Assembly (NCBI GenBank): GCA_018066225.1
Contig: JAGHRU010000055.1
Location: 1 to 6,184 of the forward strand
Reading direction: 5' to 3'
Source of the DNA: Candidatus Equimonas enterica
GTDB taxonomy: Bacteria; Bacteroidota; Bacteroidia; Bacteroidales; Bacteroidaceae
DNA length: 6,184 bases
The number at the start of each line of letters is the position of its first letter. Position 1 is the first letter of the stretch. Below, in pieces: positions 1 to 5,631 of the stretch. The notes under the pieces were generated by a model that saw only the letters and a program-made list of their open reading frames with translations, was not told the origin of the DNA and ran no database searches. Position numbers and translations under genes: made by a program.

Positions 1-476
1 CCATAGAGTGGGACGACCTATACCTCGTATGCGTCTACACGCCCAACGCGCAAGACGGCCTTCGCCGACTGGACTACCGCATGCAGTGGGACGACGCTTT
101 CCGCGCCTATGTCACGCGCCTGACCGAGCAGAAAGGTGTCATCATCTGCGGCGACCTCAATGTAGCCCACAAGGAGATAGACTTAAAGAACCCCAAGTCC
201 AATCGCCACAACGCAGGCTTCACAGACGAAGAGCGAGGCAAGATGACCGCATTATTGGAGGCTGGCTTCATCGACACCTTCCGCCATTTCTACCCTGACC
301 TCCGCGATGCCTACTCGTGGTGGAGTTACCGTTTCCATGCCCGCGAGAAGAATGCAGGGTGGCGCATTGACTATTTCCTGGCCTCCGAGCGTCTGCGACC
401 ACGCCTCACTGCTGCCGCGATACGCAGCGACATCTTCGGCAGCGACCACTGCCCCGTTGAGTTATGTATTGGCTGA
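1..476 (+). CDS. xth: Exodeoxyribonuclease III (AP endonuclease family), 3' part
   Basis: This is the C-terminal 157 residues of an exonuclease III-type enzyme; the start lies outside the window and the reading frame enters at base 3. The family cleaves DNA at abasic sites and removes nucleotides from 3' ends in cytoplasmic base-excision repair. Visible family motifs, in order, are VYTPNA, GDLNVAHKEIDL (150-185; the GD-N motif with the catalytic Asp), NPKSNRHNAGFTDEER, WRIDYF (360-377) and GSDHCPVEL with the catalytic His (SDHCP at 441-455). The visible part corresponds to a little over half of the usual length of about 250 residues and ends with a normal C-terminus. The stop TGA at 474-476 lies 13 bases inside the lpxK start region, so the two genes overlap and are probably co-transcribed. 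The identification is firm; only the N-terminal part is unseen. Confidence 0.95.
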   Translation, partial: IEWDDLYLVCVYTPNAQDGLRRLDYRMQWDDAFRAYVTRLTEQKGVIICGDLNVAHKEIDLKNPKSNRHNAGFTDEERGKMTALLEAGFIDTFRHFYPDLRDAYSWWSYRFHAREKNAGWRIDYFLASERLRPRLTAAAIRSDIFGSDHCPVELCIG

Positions 477-1465
477 TCACATGGCTTCGCAATTGGCTGT
501 TTGACAAAGGGATACTGCCCAGTACGTCTTTTTCCATCCCCGTCATCAGCATTGGCAACCTAGCCGTTGGTGGCACAGGCAAGACACCGCACACCATCGC
601 CATTGCAGAGATACTGCTGGCCTTTGGGCTGCGCGTTGGCGTCCTCTCCCGAGGCTATGGCCGCCGCACCAAGGGCTACCGTCAAGTGACTGCCGAGAGC
701 ACCGTGGCAGAAGTAGGTGACGAGCCAATAGAAATCTATCTCGCGCTCTCTGGACGCACCTTCTCAGCCGTCTGCGAAGATAGAGTGGCAGGTATCCGCC
801 ACATGATGGCAGCCACTACGCTGGATGTCCTGCTCCTCGATGACGCCTACCAGCACCGCTATGTTAAGCCTTCACTGAGCGTTCTGCTTACTGATATACA
901 TCGTCCCTATTGGCGCGATTTCATCTTGCCTTACGGCCGACTGCGGGAAGGCCGATACGGTGCCAGGCGTGCCGACATCGTCATCACAACCAAGCACGAG
1001 CAGCCCGATGCTCTTATCCCCCACCCCAAGACGCCGCAGACTTGGCTCAGCAGCAGTCTTTCCTACGGTGCACTTTGGCCGATTTGCCCAGGAGCGAAAC
1101 TCCCCAAGGCTGCTATGACGACTTACAACGTGCTTCTACTGACAGGCATTGCCCACCCAGAGCCATTGCTACGCCATGTGCAAAGCCTTTGCAGCAGCGT
1201 GACCCATCTTCGCTTTGGCGACCACCACGATTTCACAGCCAAGGACGCTGCACGTATTGAGACCGCTTTCGCCCGCCTTGCAGCGCCACGGCTCATCATT
1301 ACTACGGCCAAGGACGCTTGCCGTCTCAGCCATCTCACGTCACTATCAGCCCCGACACGCCAAGCCATCTGGGTACAGCCTGTCAAGGTCTGCTTTGGCG
1401 CACAACATCAATTTCTCACCCAAATCTTACAGCATCATGTTAATCCCCATTCCACAACTCCATGA
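464..1465 (+). CDS. lpxK: Tetraacyldisaccharide 4'-kinase (LpxK)
   Basis: LpxK phosphorylates the 4' position of the lipid A disaccharide precursor at the inner face of the cytoplasmic membrane, a late step of the Raetz pathway. The 333-residue product opens with a hydrophobic, probably membrane-associated stretch and the family signature LRNWLFDKGILPSTSF, followed by VISIGNLAVGGTGKTP (Walker A, GGTGKT at residues 36-41). LSRGYGR is at 61-67, LLLDDAYQHR at 123-132, RRADIVITTK near 168-177 and FGDHHDF at 251-257. The start is fixed by an in-frame TGA at 458-460, so 464 is the first available ATG; the resulting N-terminus is somewhat short for the family. One oddity is that the usual TTEKDA motif reads TTAKDA (residues 280-285). 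The gene overlaps xth by 13 bases and the PNP gene by 29 bases. It looks intact, as expected for a normally essential gene. Confidence 0.95.
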   Translation: MYWLITWLRNWLFDKGILPSTSFSIPVISIGNLAVGGTGKTPHTIAIAEILLAFGLRVGVLSRGYGRRTKGYRQVTAESTVAEVGDEPIEIYLALSGRTFSAVCEDRVAGIRHMMAATTLDVLLLDDAYQHRYVKPSLSVLLTDIHRPYWRDFILPYGRLREGRYGARRADIVITTKHEQPDALIPHPKTPQTWLSSSLSYGALWPICPGAKLPKAAMTTYNVLLLTGIAHPEPLLRHVQSLCSSVTHLRFGDHHDFTAKDAARIETAFARLAAPRLIITTAKDACRLSHLTSLSAPTRQAIWVQPVKVCFGAQHQFLTQILQHHVNPHSTTP

Positions 1466-2276
1466 GCAAATACAGGAAACAGCAGCATGGATAAAGCAAC
1501 ACACCCGTCTGCGTCCTGCTTCCGCCATCATTTTAGGCTCTGGTCTCGGACATCTCGCCGATGAAATCGAGGTGCTGGATGCTTTTCCCTACGAAGATAT
1601 TCCCAACTTCCCCGTCAGCACGGTAGAAGGTCACAAGGGCCGACTCATCTTTGGTCGGCTGAGCGGCTGCCCCATTATGGCACTTGAAGGCCGCTTCCAT
1701 TACTAAGAAGGCTACACCATGCAGCAAGTGACCTTCCCCGAGCGGGTCATGTATGAACTTGGCATCAAGAACCTCTTTGTCAGCAATGCTGCGGGCGGTC
1801 TCAACACCTCCTATGCCATCGGTGACATCATGCTCATCACCGACCACATCAACTTCTTCCCCGATCATCCGCTCCACGGCCCCAACTTCCCGACAGGGCC
1901 ACGCTTCCCCGATATGCACCAAGTGTATGACCGCGAGTTACAGGCTATCGCACGAGAGATAGCGGCAGAAAAAGGCATCCATCTCGTGGAGGGCGTATAT
2001 GTCGGCGTGCAAGGACCTACCTACGAAACACCGTCGGAATACAAGATGTATCGCCTCCTCGGAGGTGACGCCATCGGTATGTCCACCGTGCCAGAGGTCA
2101 TTGTGGCACACCACTGCGGCATCCGCTGCTTCGGCATCAGCATCATCACCGATCTTGGTGTGGAAGGCAAAATCGTAGAAGTATCACACGAAGAAGTACA
2201 AAAGGCAGCCAATGAGGTGCAACCCATGATGGCCACCATATTCCGCGAACTACTCATCCGCATCACTCCCCAATGA
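1437..2276 (+). pseudogene. punA: Purine nucleoside phosphorylase (trimeric PNP-I type), interrupted by an in-frame TAA
   Basis: Apart from one stop codon this is a full-length (279-codon) low-molecular-mass purine nucleoside phosphorylase. The family splits purine (deoxy)nucleosides with phosphate into base and (deoxy)ribose 1-phosphate for cytoplasmic purine salvage. Conserved elements are IILGSGLG with the phosphate-binding Ser35, VEGHKG with His66, EGRFH with Arg86 and His88, SNAAGGLN at 116-123, GPRFPDM, GVQGPTYET with Glu197 at the base site, GMSTVPEVIVA at 214-224 and SIITD with Asp239. Codon 90 (1704-1706) is TAA where the family has Tyr in HYYEGY. The frame continues without any shift on both sides. 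The first fragment (89 residues) lacks the base site; a restart at ATG 1719 would lack the phosphate-binding residues, so neither fragment should work alone. It could be a real pseudogene or a base-call error (TAT or TAC read as TAA). The end overlaps the next start as ATGA. The symbol punA is by family analogy. Confidence 0.88.
1704..1706 (+). other. Premature TAA within the PNP reading frame
   Basis: Reading from ATG 1437, codon 90 is TAA, flanked by GRFHY before and EGYTMQQVTF after. The family consensus is GRFHYYEGY, so the stop replaces the second Tyr of the pair. As far as I recall, this aligns with Tyr88 of human PNP, which lies at the ribose site. A single substitution from TAT or TAC explains it. 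Confidence 0.9.
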
Positions 2277-2647
2277 ACTTCGCACAACGCTATCCCCTCA
2301 CGCTCGGCCTCACCGTCTGCATCGTTGCCCTCTCCCTCATGTACACAGGGCACACTCAACTCGACAGTACGCCTTTCATAGACAAGATGGTGCACGCCAG
2401 CATCTACGCGACGCTATCGCTCGCCATTTGGTGGGAAAGCCGCACGCACGGCTTCAAGTGGGTGCTCAGCGTCGTCGTTTTCCCCATCGCCCTTAGTGGC
2501 GTGATGGAACTCCTGCAAGCCTATTGCACGACTTACCGTGCCGGCGAATGGCTCGACCTCGCAGCCAACAGCCTCGGTGTCGTCCTCGCCACCAGCATTA
2601 CGGGCTGTGTGCTCTGGCTCTCTGGGCACTTCACCCAGAGGTCGTGA
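2273..2647 (+). CDS. VanZ-like family small membrane protein
   Basis: This 124-residue, hydrophobic protein has about four predicted membrane segments (roughly residues 9-24, 43-55, 64-82 and 97-118). It carries the sparse VanZ-like pattern: Asp37-Lys38 and His41 with Tyr45 (DKMVHASIYATL), Glu79 and Gln82 (GVMELLQ), then Arg89, Asp95, Asn99 and Gly102 (RAGEWLDLAANSLG). VanZ itself gives low-level teicoplanin resistance in one Enterococcus cluster, but most chromosomal members have no established role, so resistance should not be inferred. The start ATG overlaps the PNP stop as ATGA, implying translational coupling to the broken PNP gene. A perfect inverted repeat lies over its last codons. 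Assignment to the family is good; the function is unknown. Confidence 0.85.
   Translation: MNFAQRYPLTLGLTVCIVALSLMYTGHTQLDSTPFIDKMVHASIYATLSLAIWWESRTHGFKWVLSVVVFPIALSGVMELLQAYCTTYRAGEWLDLAANSLGVVLATSITGCVLWLSGHFTQRS
2620..2640 (+). repeat. Perfect 7-bp inverted repeat (possible mRNA hairpin) at the 3' end of the VanZ-like gene
   Basis: CTCTGGG (2620-2626) and CCCAGAG (2634-2640) are exact reverse complements around the 7-base loop CACTTCA. A U-G pair between 2619 and 2641 could extend the stem to eight. It lies in the last codons of the VanZ-like gene, just before the first real gap between genes. No T-run follows, so it is not a standard intrinsic terminator. It could be a 3'-end stabilising or attenuating stem, or chance within coding sequence. 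Confidence 0.4.
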
Positions 2648-2707
2648 CCATATACCCAACCTCACCCGCCCCACGCTTATCATTTCTCTTCCAAGACTCC
2701 CTTTGCT

Positions 2708-3499
2708 ATGCTCTCTCTCCTCATTGACAGTCAGCGTTTAGCCTTTGCCGCCTATGCGTCCGAGCCCACGCCGCGCCTTGACTATGATGTCATTCCCCTT
2801 CCCACCAATCTGCCACTATGCGACGCCCTGCAATCGGCCAGCCGCACCCTGCCTATGCTGCAAAAAGCAGGTGAAGACGACGTGCAGGTGTTGGTGCAAG
2901 GCGAAGTAACGCTCGTGCCTATCGCCGACTTCGAGGAAGAACACATTACGACGCTCTACGACTACTGCGTTCCGCCGAAAGAAGGCGAGCCACGCCGCGT
3001 GATGTACGACCTCATCCCCTCTGCGGGTGCAGCACTGCTCTTCGGCATGAGCGAAGCAACTCACGAAGCCGTGACATCGGGACTGGGGATGCCTGTCCAC
3101 TATGTCTCGGCCGTAACACCACTGCTGCGCCACTTGATGACACTGCCTACGGAAGCGGGGAAAAGCAGCAAGCACGTCTATGCTTATGTCCAAGCAGGAC
3201 GCACCCTGCTTGTCATCCTCTCGGGACATCGGCTGCTGATGCTCAACACCTACGAGACGCACTCGGCCGAAGACGTGGCTTACTACCTGCTGCAAGCCGC
3301 TGCAAGTCTGGGTATTCAGACCGACGGTGATGCTTTCCACATTATGGGGACATCGTCAGCCGCCAGCAGTGCTTACGAATTGCTCACCCAATATGTGGTG
3401 CACCTCAACAGGCTAACGCCCAAAGAGAGCCTTGCGCAGCACGCCAGTCTCATCAGCGAAGAGATGCCATACGAACTCCTCACCCTGCTACTGTCATGA
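2708..3499 (+). CDS. DUF3822 family protein
   Basis: This 263-residue protein resembles the DUF3822 family, found in Bacteroidota and typically encoded immediately upstream of rsmD, as here (ATGA overlap at 3496-3499). The function is not known. Recognisable traits are the N-terminal LSLLIDSQRLAFAAY strand pair, VLVQGEVTLVPIADFEEE (61-78), the ALLFGMS region (109-115), and a strand-turn-strand block VYAYVQAGRTLLVILSG (157-173) followed by LLMLNTYETHSAEDVAYYLL (176-195). That last block, with HIMGTS at 211-216, recalls the actin-like (ASKHA/PilM-like) fold, but this is only an inference from pattern. No signal peptide or membrane segment is apparent. The start is the first ATG after the preceding gene's stop in the same frame. 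The 60-base upstream gap is pyrimidine-rich and shows no clear Bacteroidota TAnnTTTG promoter element. Confidence 0.8.
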   Translation: MLSLLIDSQRLAFAAYASEPTPRLDYDVIPLPTNLPLCDALQSASRTLPMLQKAGEDDVQVLVQGEVTLVPIADFEEEHITTLYDYCVPPKEGEPRRVMYDLIPSAGAALLFGMSEATHEAVTSGLGMPVHYVSAVTPLLRHLMTLPTEAGKSSKHVYAYVQAGRTLLVILSGHRLLMLNTYETHSAEDVAYYLLQAAASLGIQTDGDAFHIMGTSSAASSAYELLTQYVVHLNRLTPKESLAQHASLISEEMPYELLTLLLS

Positions 3500-4052
3500 G
3501 AGTAATCACAGGGAAATATAAGGGGCGTCATTTCGATGTGCCACGCAACTTCAAGGCACGCCCCACGACGGACTTTGCCAAGGAGAACCTCTTCAACGTT
3601 CTGCGTGCTTACCTTGACTTCGAGACCACCCATGCGCTCGATCTCTTCGCTGGCACGGGTAGCATCACGTTGGAATTGCTTCGCGCGGCTGCCCCGAGGT
3701 TGTGGCCGTAGAGCGCGACCGTCAGCATTTCGCCCATATCAGCCGTATGCTCCGCGACCTCGGCGATGCGGCAGCGAGCGTCATCTGTGGCGACGCGCTG
3801 CGCTTCATCAGTCGCTGCCGTCGCAGTTTCGACCTCGTCTTTGCCGACCCCCCTTACGCGCTGGCCGAGCTCCCTGAACTCCCCGATAGCGTCATGCAGT
3901 CCGCACTGCTCGACGATGGCGGTCTCTTCGTCTTGGAGCATGGCAAGGATTACGATTTCAGCAGCCACCCGATGTTTGTAGAGCACCGCGCCTACGGCAG
4001 TGTCAATTTCACCTTTTTCCGCCAAGCATCGTCCGATGAGCGAGACGCCTAA
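3496..4052 (+). pseudogene. rsmD: 16S rRNA (guanine966-N2)-methyltransferase RsmD, frameshifted
   Basis: RsmD uses S-adenosylmethionine to methylate N2 of G966 of 16S rRNA in the small subunit. The frame from ATG 3496 gives MRVITGKYKGRHFDVP, the RPTTDFAKENLFN motif (22-34) and the SAM-binding loop DLFAGTGSITLELL (49-62), then runs into TAG at 3709-3711 after 71 codons. From about 3687 the family sequence continues in another frame: GCPEVVAVERD, the catalytic motif DPPY (3846-3857), GGLFVLEH, ending at TAA 4050-4052. One extra base restores a 185-residue protein of normal family length with LLRRGCPEVVAVERD across the join. It is either a true frameshift pseudogene or a one-base sequencing error. 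The gene overlaps DUF3822 by 4 bases and the helicase gene by 17. Confidence 0.88.
3682..3687 (+). other. Probable one-base deletion in rsmD
   Basis: The bases CGCGCG follow codon CTT. In the upstream frame they read Arg-Ala and lead to the TAG at 3709. With one base added (for example CGC CGC GGC) they read Arg-Arg-Gly, matching the expected ELL-R-RGC of the family. The exact deleted base cannot be placed within this short GC repeat. Confidence 0.75.
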
Positions 4053-5541
4053 TCCCATAGCAGAGGTGCGCGCTGCGCTGTATCAGCACATCGCAGATAG
4101 TTTTCCCCACGCTATGACCTTGGGGCAACAATCGGCAACGACAGCGTTAGCAGACTTCCTTGCCGATCCGCGCAGCGACCAAGCCTTCATACTCCGGGGC
4201 TATGCTGGCACGGGCAAGACCTCGCTGGTGGGTGCGCTGGTCAAGGTGATGCAAGCCCTTGGCCGTGACACCGTGCTGCTGGCTCCTACGGGACGCGCGG
4301 CCAAGGTGTTCAGCCTCAATGCCGACAAAGCCGCCTACACCATCCACAAGGTCATCTATCGCCAGCAGACCTTTGCGGGCGAAGACAGCATCTTCAGTCG
4401 GGGGTGGAACAAGCATCGCGCCGCTCTCTTCATCGTCGATGAAGCCTCGATGATAGCCAACAGAGGTGGCGGTAGTACGCGCTTCGGCACAGGGTGCTTA
4501 CTGGACGACCTCATCCATTTCGTCTTCTCCGCACCGGGCTGCAAACTGCTGCTCGTCGGCGACACCGCGCAGTTGCCTCCCGTAGGCGAAATCCTCAGTC
4601 CCGCGCTTTCTCGCGAGGCCATAGAGGGCTACGGACTCACAGTACGCGAGGCTGACTTGACGGAAGTCGTGCGGCAAGCAGAGCGGTCGGCAGTACTCCG
4701 CGACGCCACGCTGCTACGCGGCCTCATAGAGCGCGAAGACCTCTGCCTGCCCCAAGTGGAATACTATCCCTACACCACACAGCCGGTTGAGGGACAAGAA
4801 GTGAAGCGCGTACCGGGCGAAGAACTCATCGAAGCCCTCATCTCGTCATACAGCCAGTGGGGACGCGCCGACACCATCGTCGTCACCCGCAGCAACAAGC
4901 GTGCCAATATCTATAATAATGGTATTCGCGCCCGCATCCTCGACTTCGAGGACGTGCTCACACGGGGCGACATCATCATGGCGGTCAAGAACAATTACCA
5001 CTGGGTAAGACCCACGCCAGCCGAAGCCCCCGAAGCCGACGACGCTGCTCCCGCAAGCCAGCCGATGGACTTCATCGCCAATGGTGACATCGCCGAGGTG
5101 GTGCGATTTCGCAACCGCCATGAGCAGTACGGCTTCACCTTCGCCGATGCCACGCTCCGCTTCGTGGACTACGATGACTACGAAATAGAGGTGCGCGTCT
5201 TGCTCGACACGCTGCAAAGCGAGTCGCCCTCGCTCAGTACGGAGGAGCAGAACAGGCTCTACGAAAGCGTGCTGGCCGACTATGCGCATCTCACCACCAA
5301 GGCGGCGAGGATGAAGGCGTTAAGAGAAGACCCCTATTATAACGCCCTGCAAATCAAATACGCCTATGCTGTGACCTGCCACAAGGCCCAAGGCGGCGGT
5401 TGGCATGAAGTGTTTGTCGATCAAGGCTACCTTACCGAAGACATGGCCGACCTGTCCTACCTCCGCTGGCTCTACACGGCCTTCACCCGCACCTCGGGCA
5501 ATCTCTACCTCGTCAATTGGCCCGAGCAAAACACGGCATAG
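4036..5541 (+). CDS. SF1B DNA helicase, RecD/Dda-like (AAA family ATPase with UvrD-like C-terminal domain)
   Basis: This 501-residue superfamily 1B helicase would use ATP to unwind or translocate on DNA. Motifs in order: GYAGTGKTS Walker A (55-63, Lys61), LLAPTGRAAKVF motif Ia (81-92), TIHKVIYR (102-109), FIVDEASMI Walker B (132-140), LLLVGDTAQLPPVGE motif III (171-185), LTEVVRQ motif IV (208-214), VVTRSNKRAN (282-291), and the UvrD_C_2 block AVTCHKAQGGGWHEVFVD (445-462) with LYTAFTRTSG motif VI (479-488). There is no RecD N-terminal domain, so it resembles the small stand-alone helicases common in Bacteroidota rather than RecD of RecBCD. Residues 325-343 form a Pro/Ala/Glu-rich insert. ATG 4036 is preferred over the in-frame ATG 4000, because MSETPNPIAEV begins naturally and gives only a 17-base overlap with rsmD. 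The cellular role is not determined; repair or recombination is an inference. Confidence 0.92.
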   Translation: MSETPNPIAEVRAALYQHIADSFPHAMTLGQQSATTALADFLADPRSDQAFILRGYAGTGKTSLVGALVKVMQALGRDTVLLAPTGRAAKVFSLNADKAAYTIHKVIYRQQTFAGEDSIFSRGWNKHRAALFIVDEASMIANRGGGSTRFGTGCLLDDLIHFVFSAPGCKLLLVGDTAQLPPVGEILSPALSREAIEGYGLTVREADLTEVVRQAERSAVLRDATLLRGLIEREDLCLPQVEYYPYTTQPVEGQEVKRVPGEELIEALISSYSQWGRADTIVVTRSNKRANIYNNGIRARILDFEDVLTRGDIIMAVKNNYHWVRPTPAEAPEADDAAPASQPMDFIANGDIAEVVRFRNRHEQYGFTFADATLRFVDYDDYEIEVRVLLDTLQSESPSLSTEEQNRLYESVLADYAHLTTKAARMKALREDPYYNALQIKYAYAVTCHKAQGGGWHEVFVDQGYLTEDMADLSYLRWLYTAFTRTSGNLYLVNWPEQNTA

Positions 5542-5603
5542 CAAGCGGCCTATCGCAAGACGCCGCACCCCTTTACGCACAACCCTTAAATCTCTAATAC
5601 CTC

Positions 5604-5631
5604 ACACCCTGTAACACACCCTAAACACCCT
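5604..5631 (+). repeat. Three direct copies of ACACCCT before the DUF554 start
   Basis: ACACCCT occurs at 5604-5610, 5616-5622 and 5625-5631, the last copy ending directly before ATG 5632. Copies start 12 and 9 bases apart. The 90-base gap (5542-5631) is otherwise A/C-rich, with a weak 5-bp GC stem near its start and no convincing terminator or Bacteroidota promoter. The repeat could be a leader or protein-binding element, or simple compositional bias. Confidence 0.35.

Noticed and set aside
1533..1922. Minus-strand open frame spanning the PNP stop
   Set aside because: It is antisense to conserved PNP sequence on both sides of the TAA; no independent support.
1719..2276. A separate 185-residue gene starting at ATG 1719
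   Set aside because: It is the in-frame continuation of PNP after the TAA and lacks the N-terminal phosphate-binding residues; there is no sign of an independent start.
2273..2647. Glycopeptide resistance determinant from the VanZ resemblance
   Set aside because: VanZ-like domains are widespread in bacteria without resistance clusters, and no van genes are nearby.
1704..3711. Programmed recoding (stop readthrough or ribosomal frameshift) to explain the broken genes
   Set aside because: The PNP stop is TAA in a plain context, and the rsmD site has no slippery heptamer or obvious stimulatory structure; neither family is known for recoding. Error or mutation is simpler.
4000..4035. Upstream in-frame ATG for the helicase
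   Set aside because: It would add 12 residues lying wholly inside the rsmD coding sequence, with no family resemblance; ATG 4036 gives a natural N-terminus.
3702..4052. A separate gene starting at GTG 3702
   Set aside because: The GTG encodes the Val of the RsmD VAVERD segment; this is the displaced C-terminal half of RsmD, not a new protein.
4846..5289. Long open frame on the minus strand opposite the helicase gene
   Set aside because: It is a by-product of GC-rich codon use in the helicase gene; the translation shows no recognisable domain and is exactly antisense to conserved motifs.
5545..5566. Possible terminator after the helicase gene (GCGGC / GCCGC)
   Set aside because: The stem is only 5 bp with a 12-base loop and no T-run; too weak to call.
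5572..5600. TTTACG - 17 bases - TAATAC as a sigma70-like promoter for DUF554
   Set aside because: It matches the E. coli consensus poorly, and Bacteroidota promoters use a different -7 element (TAnnTTTG), which is absent here.
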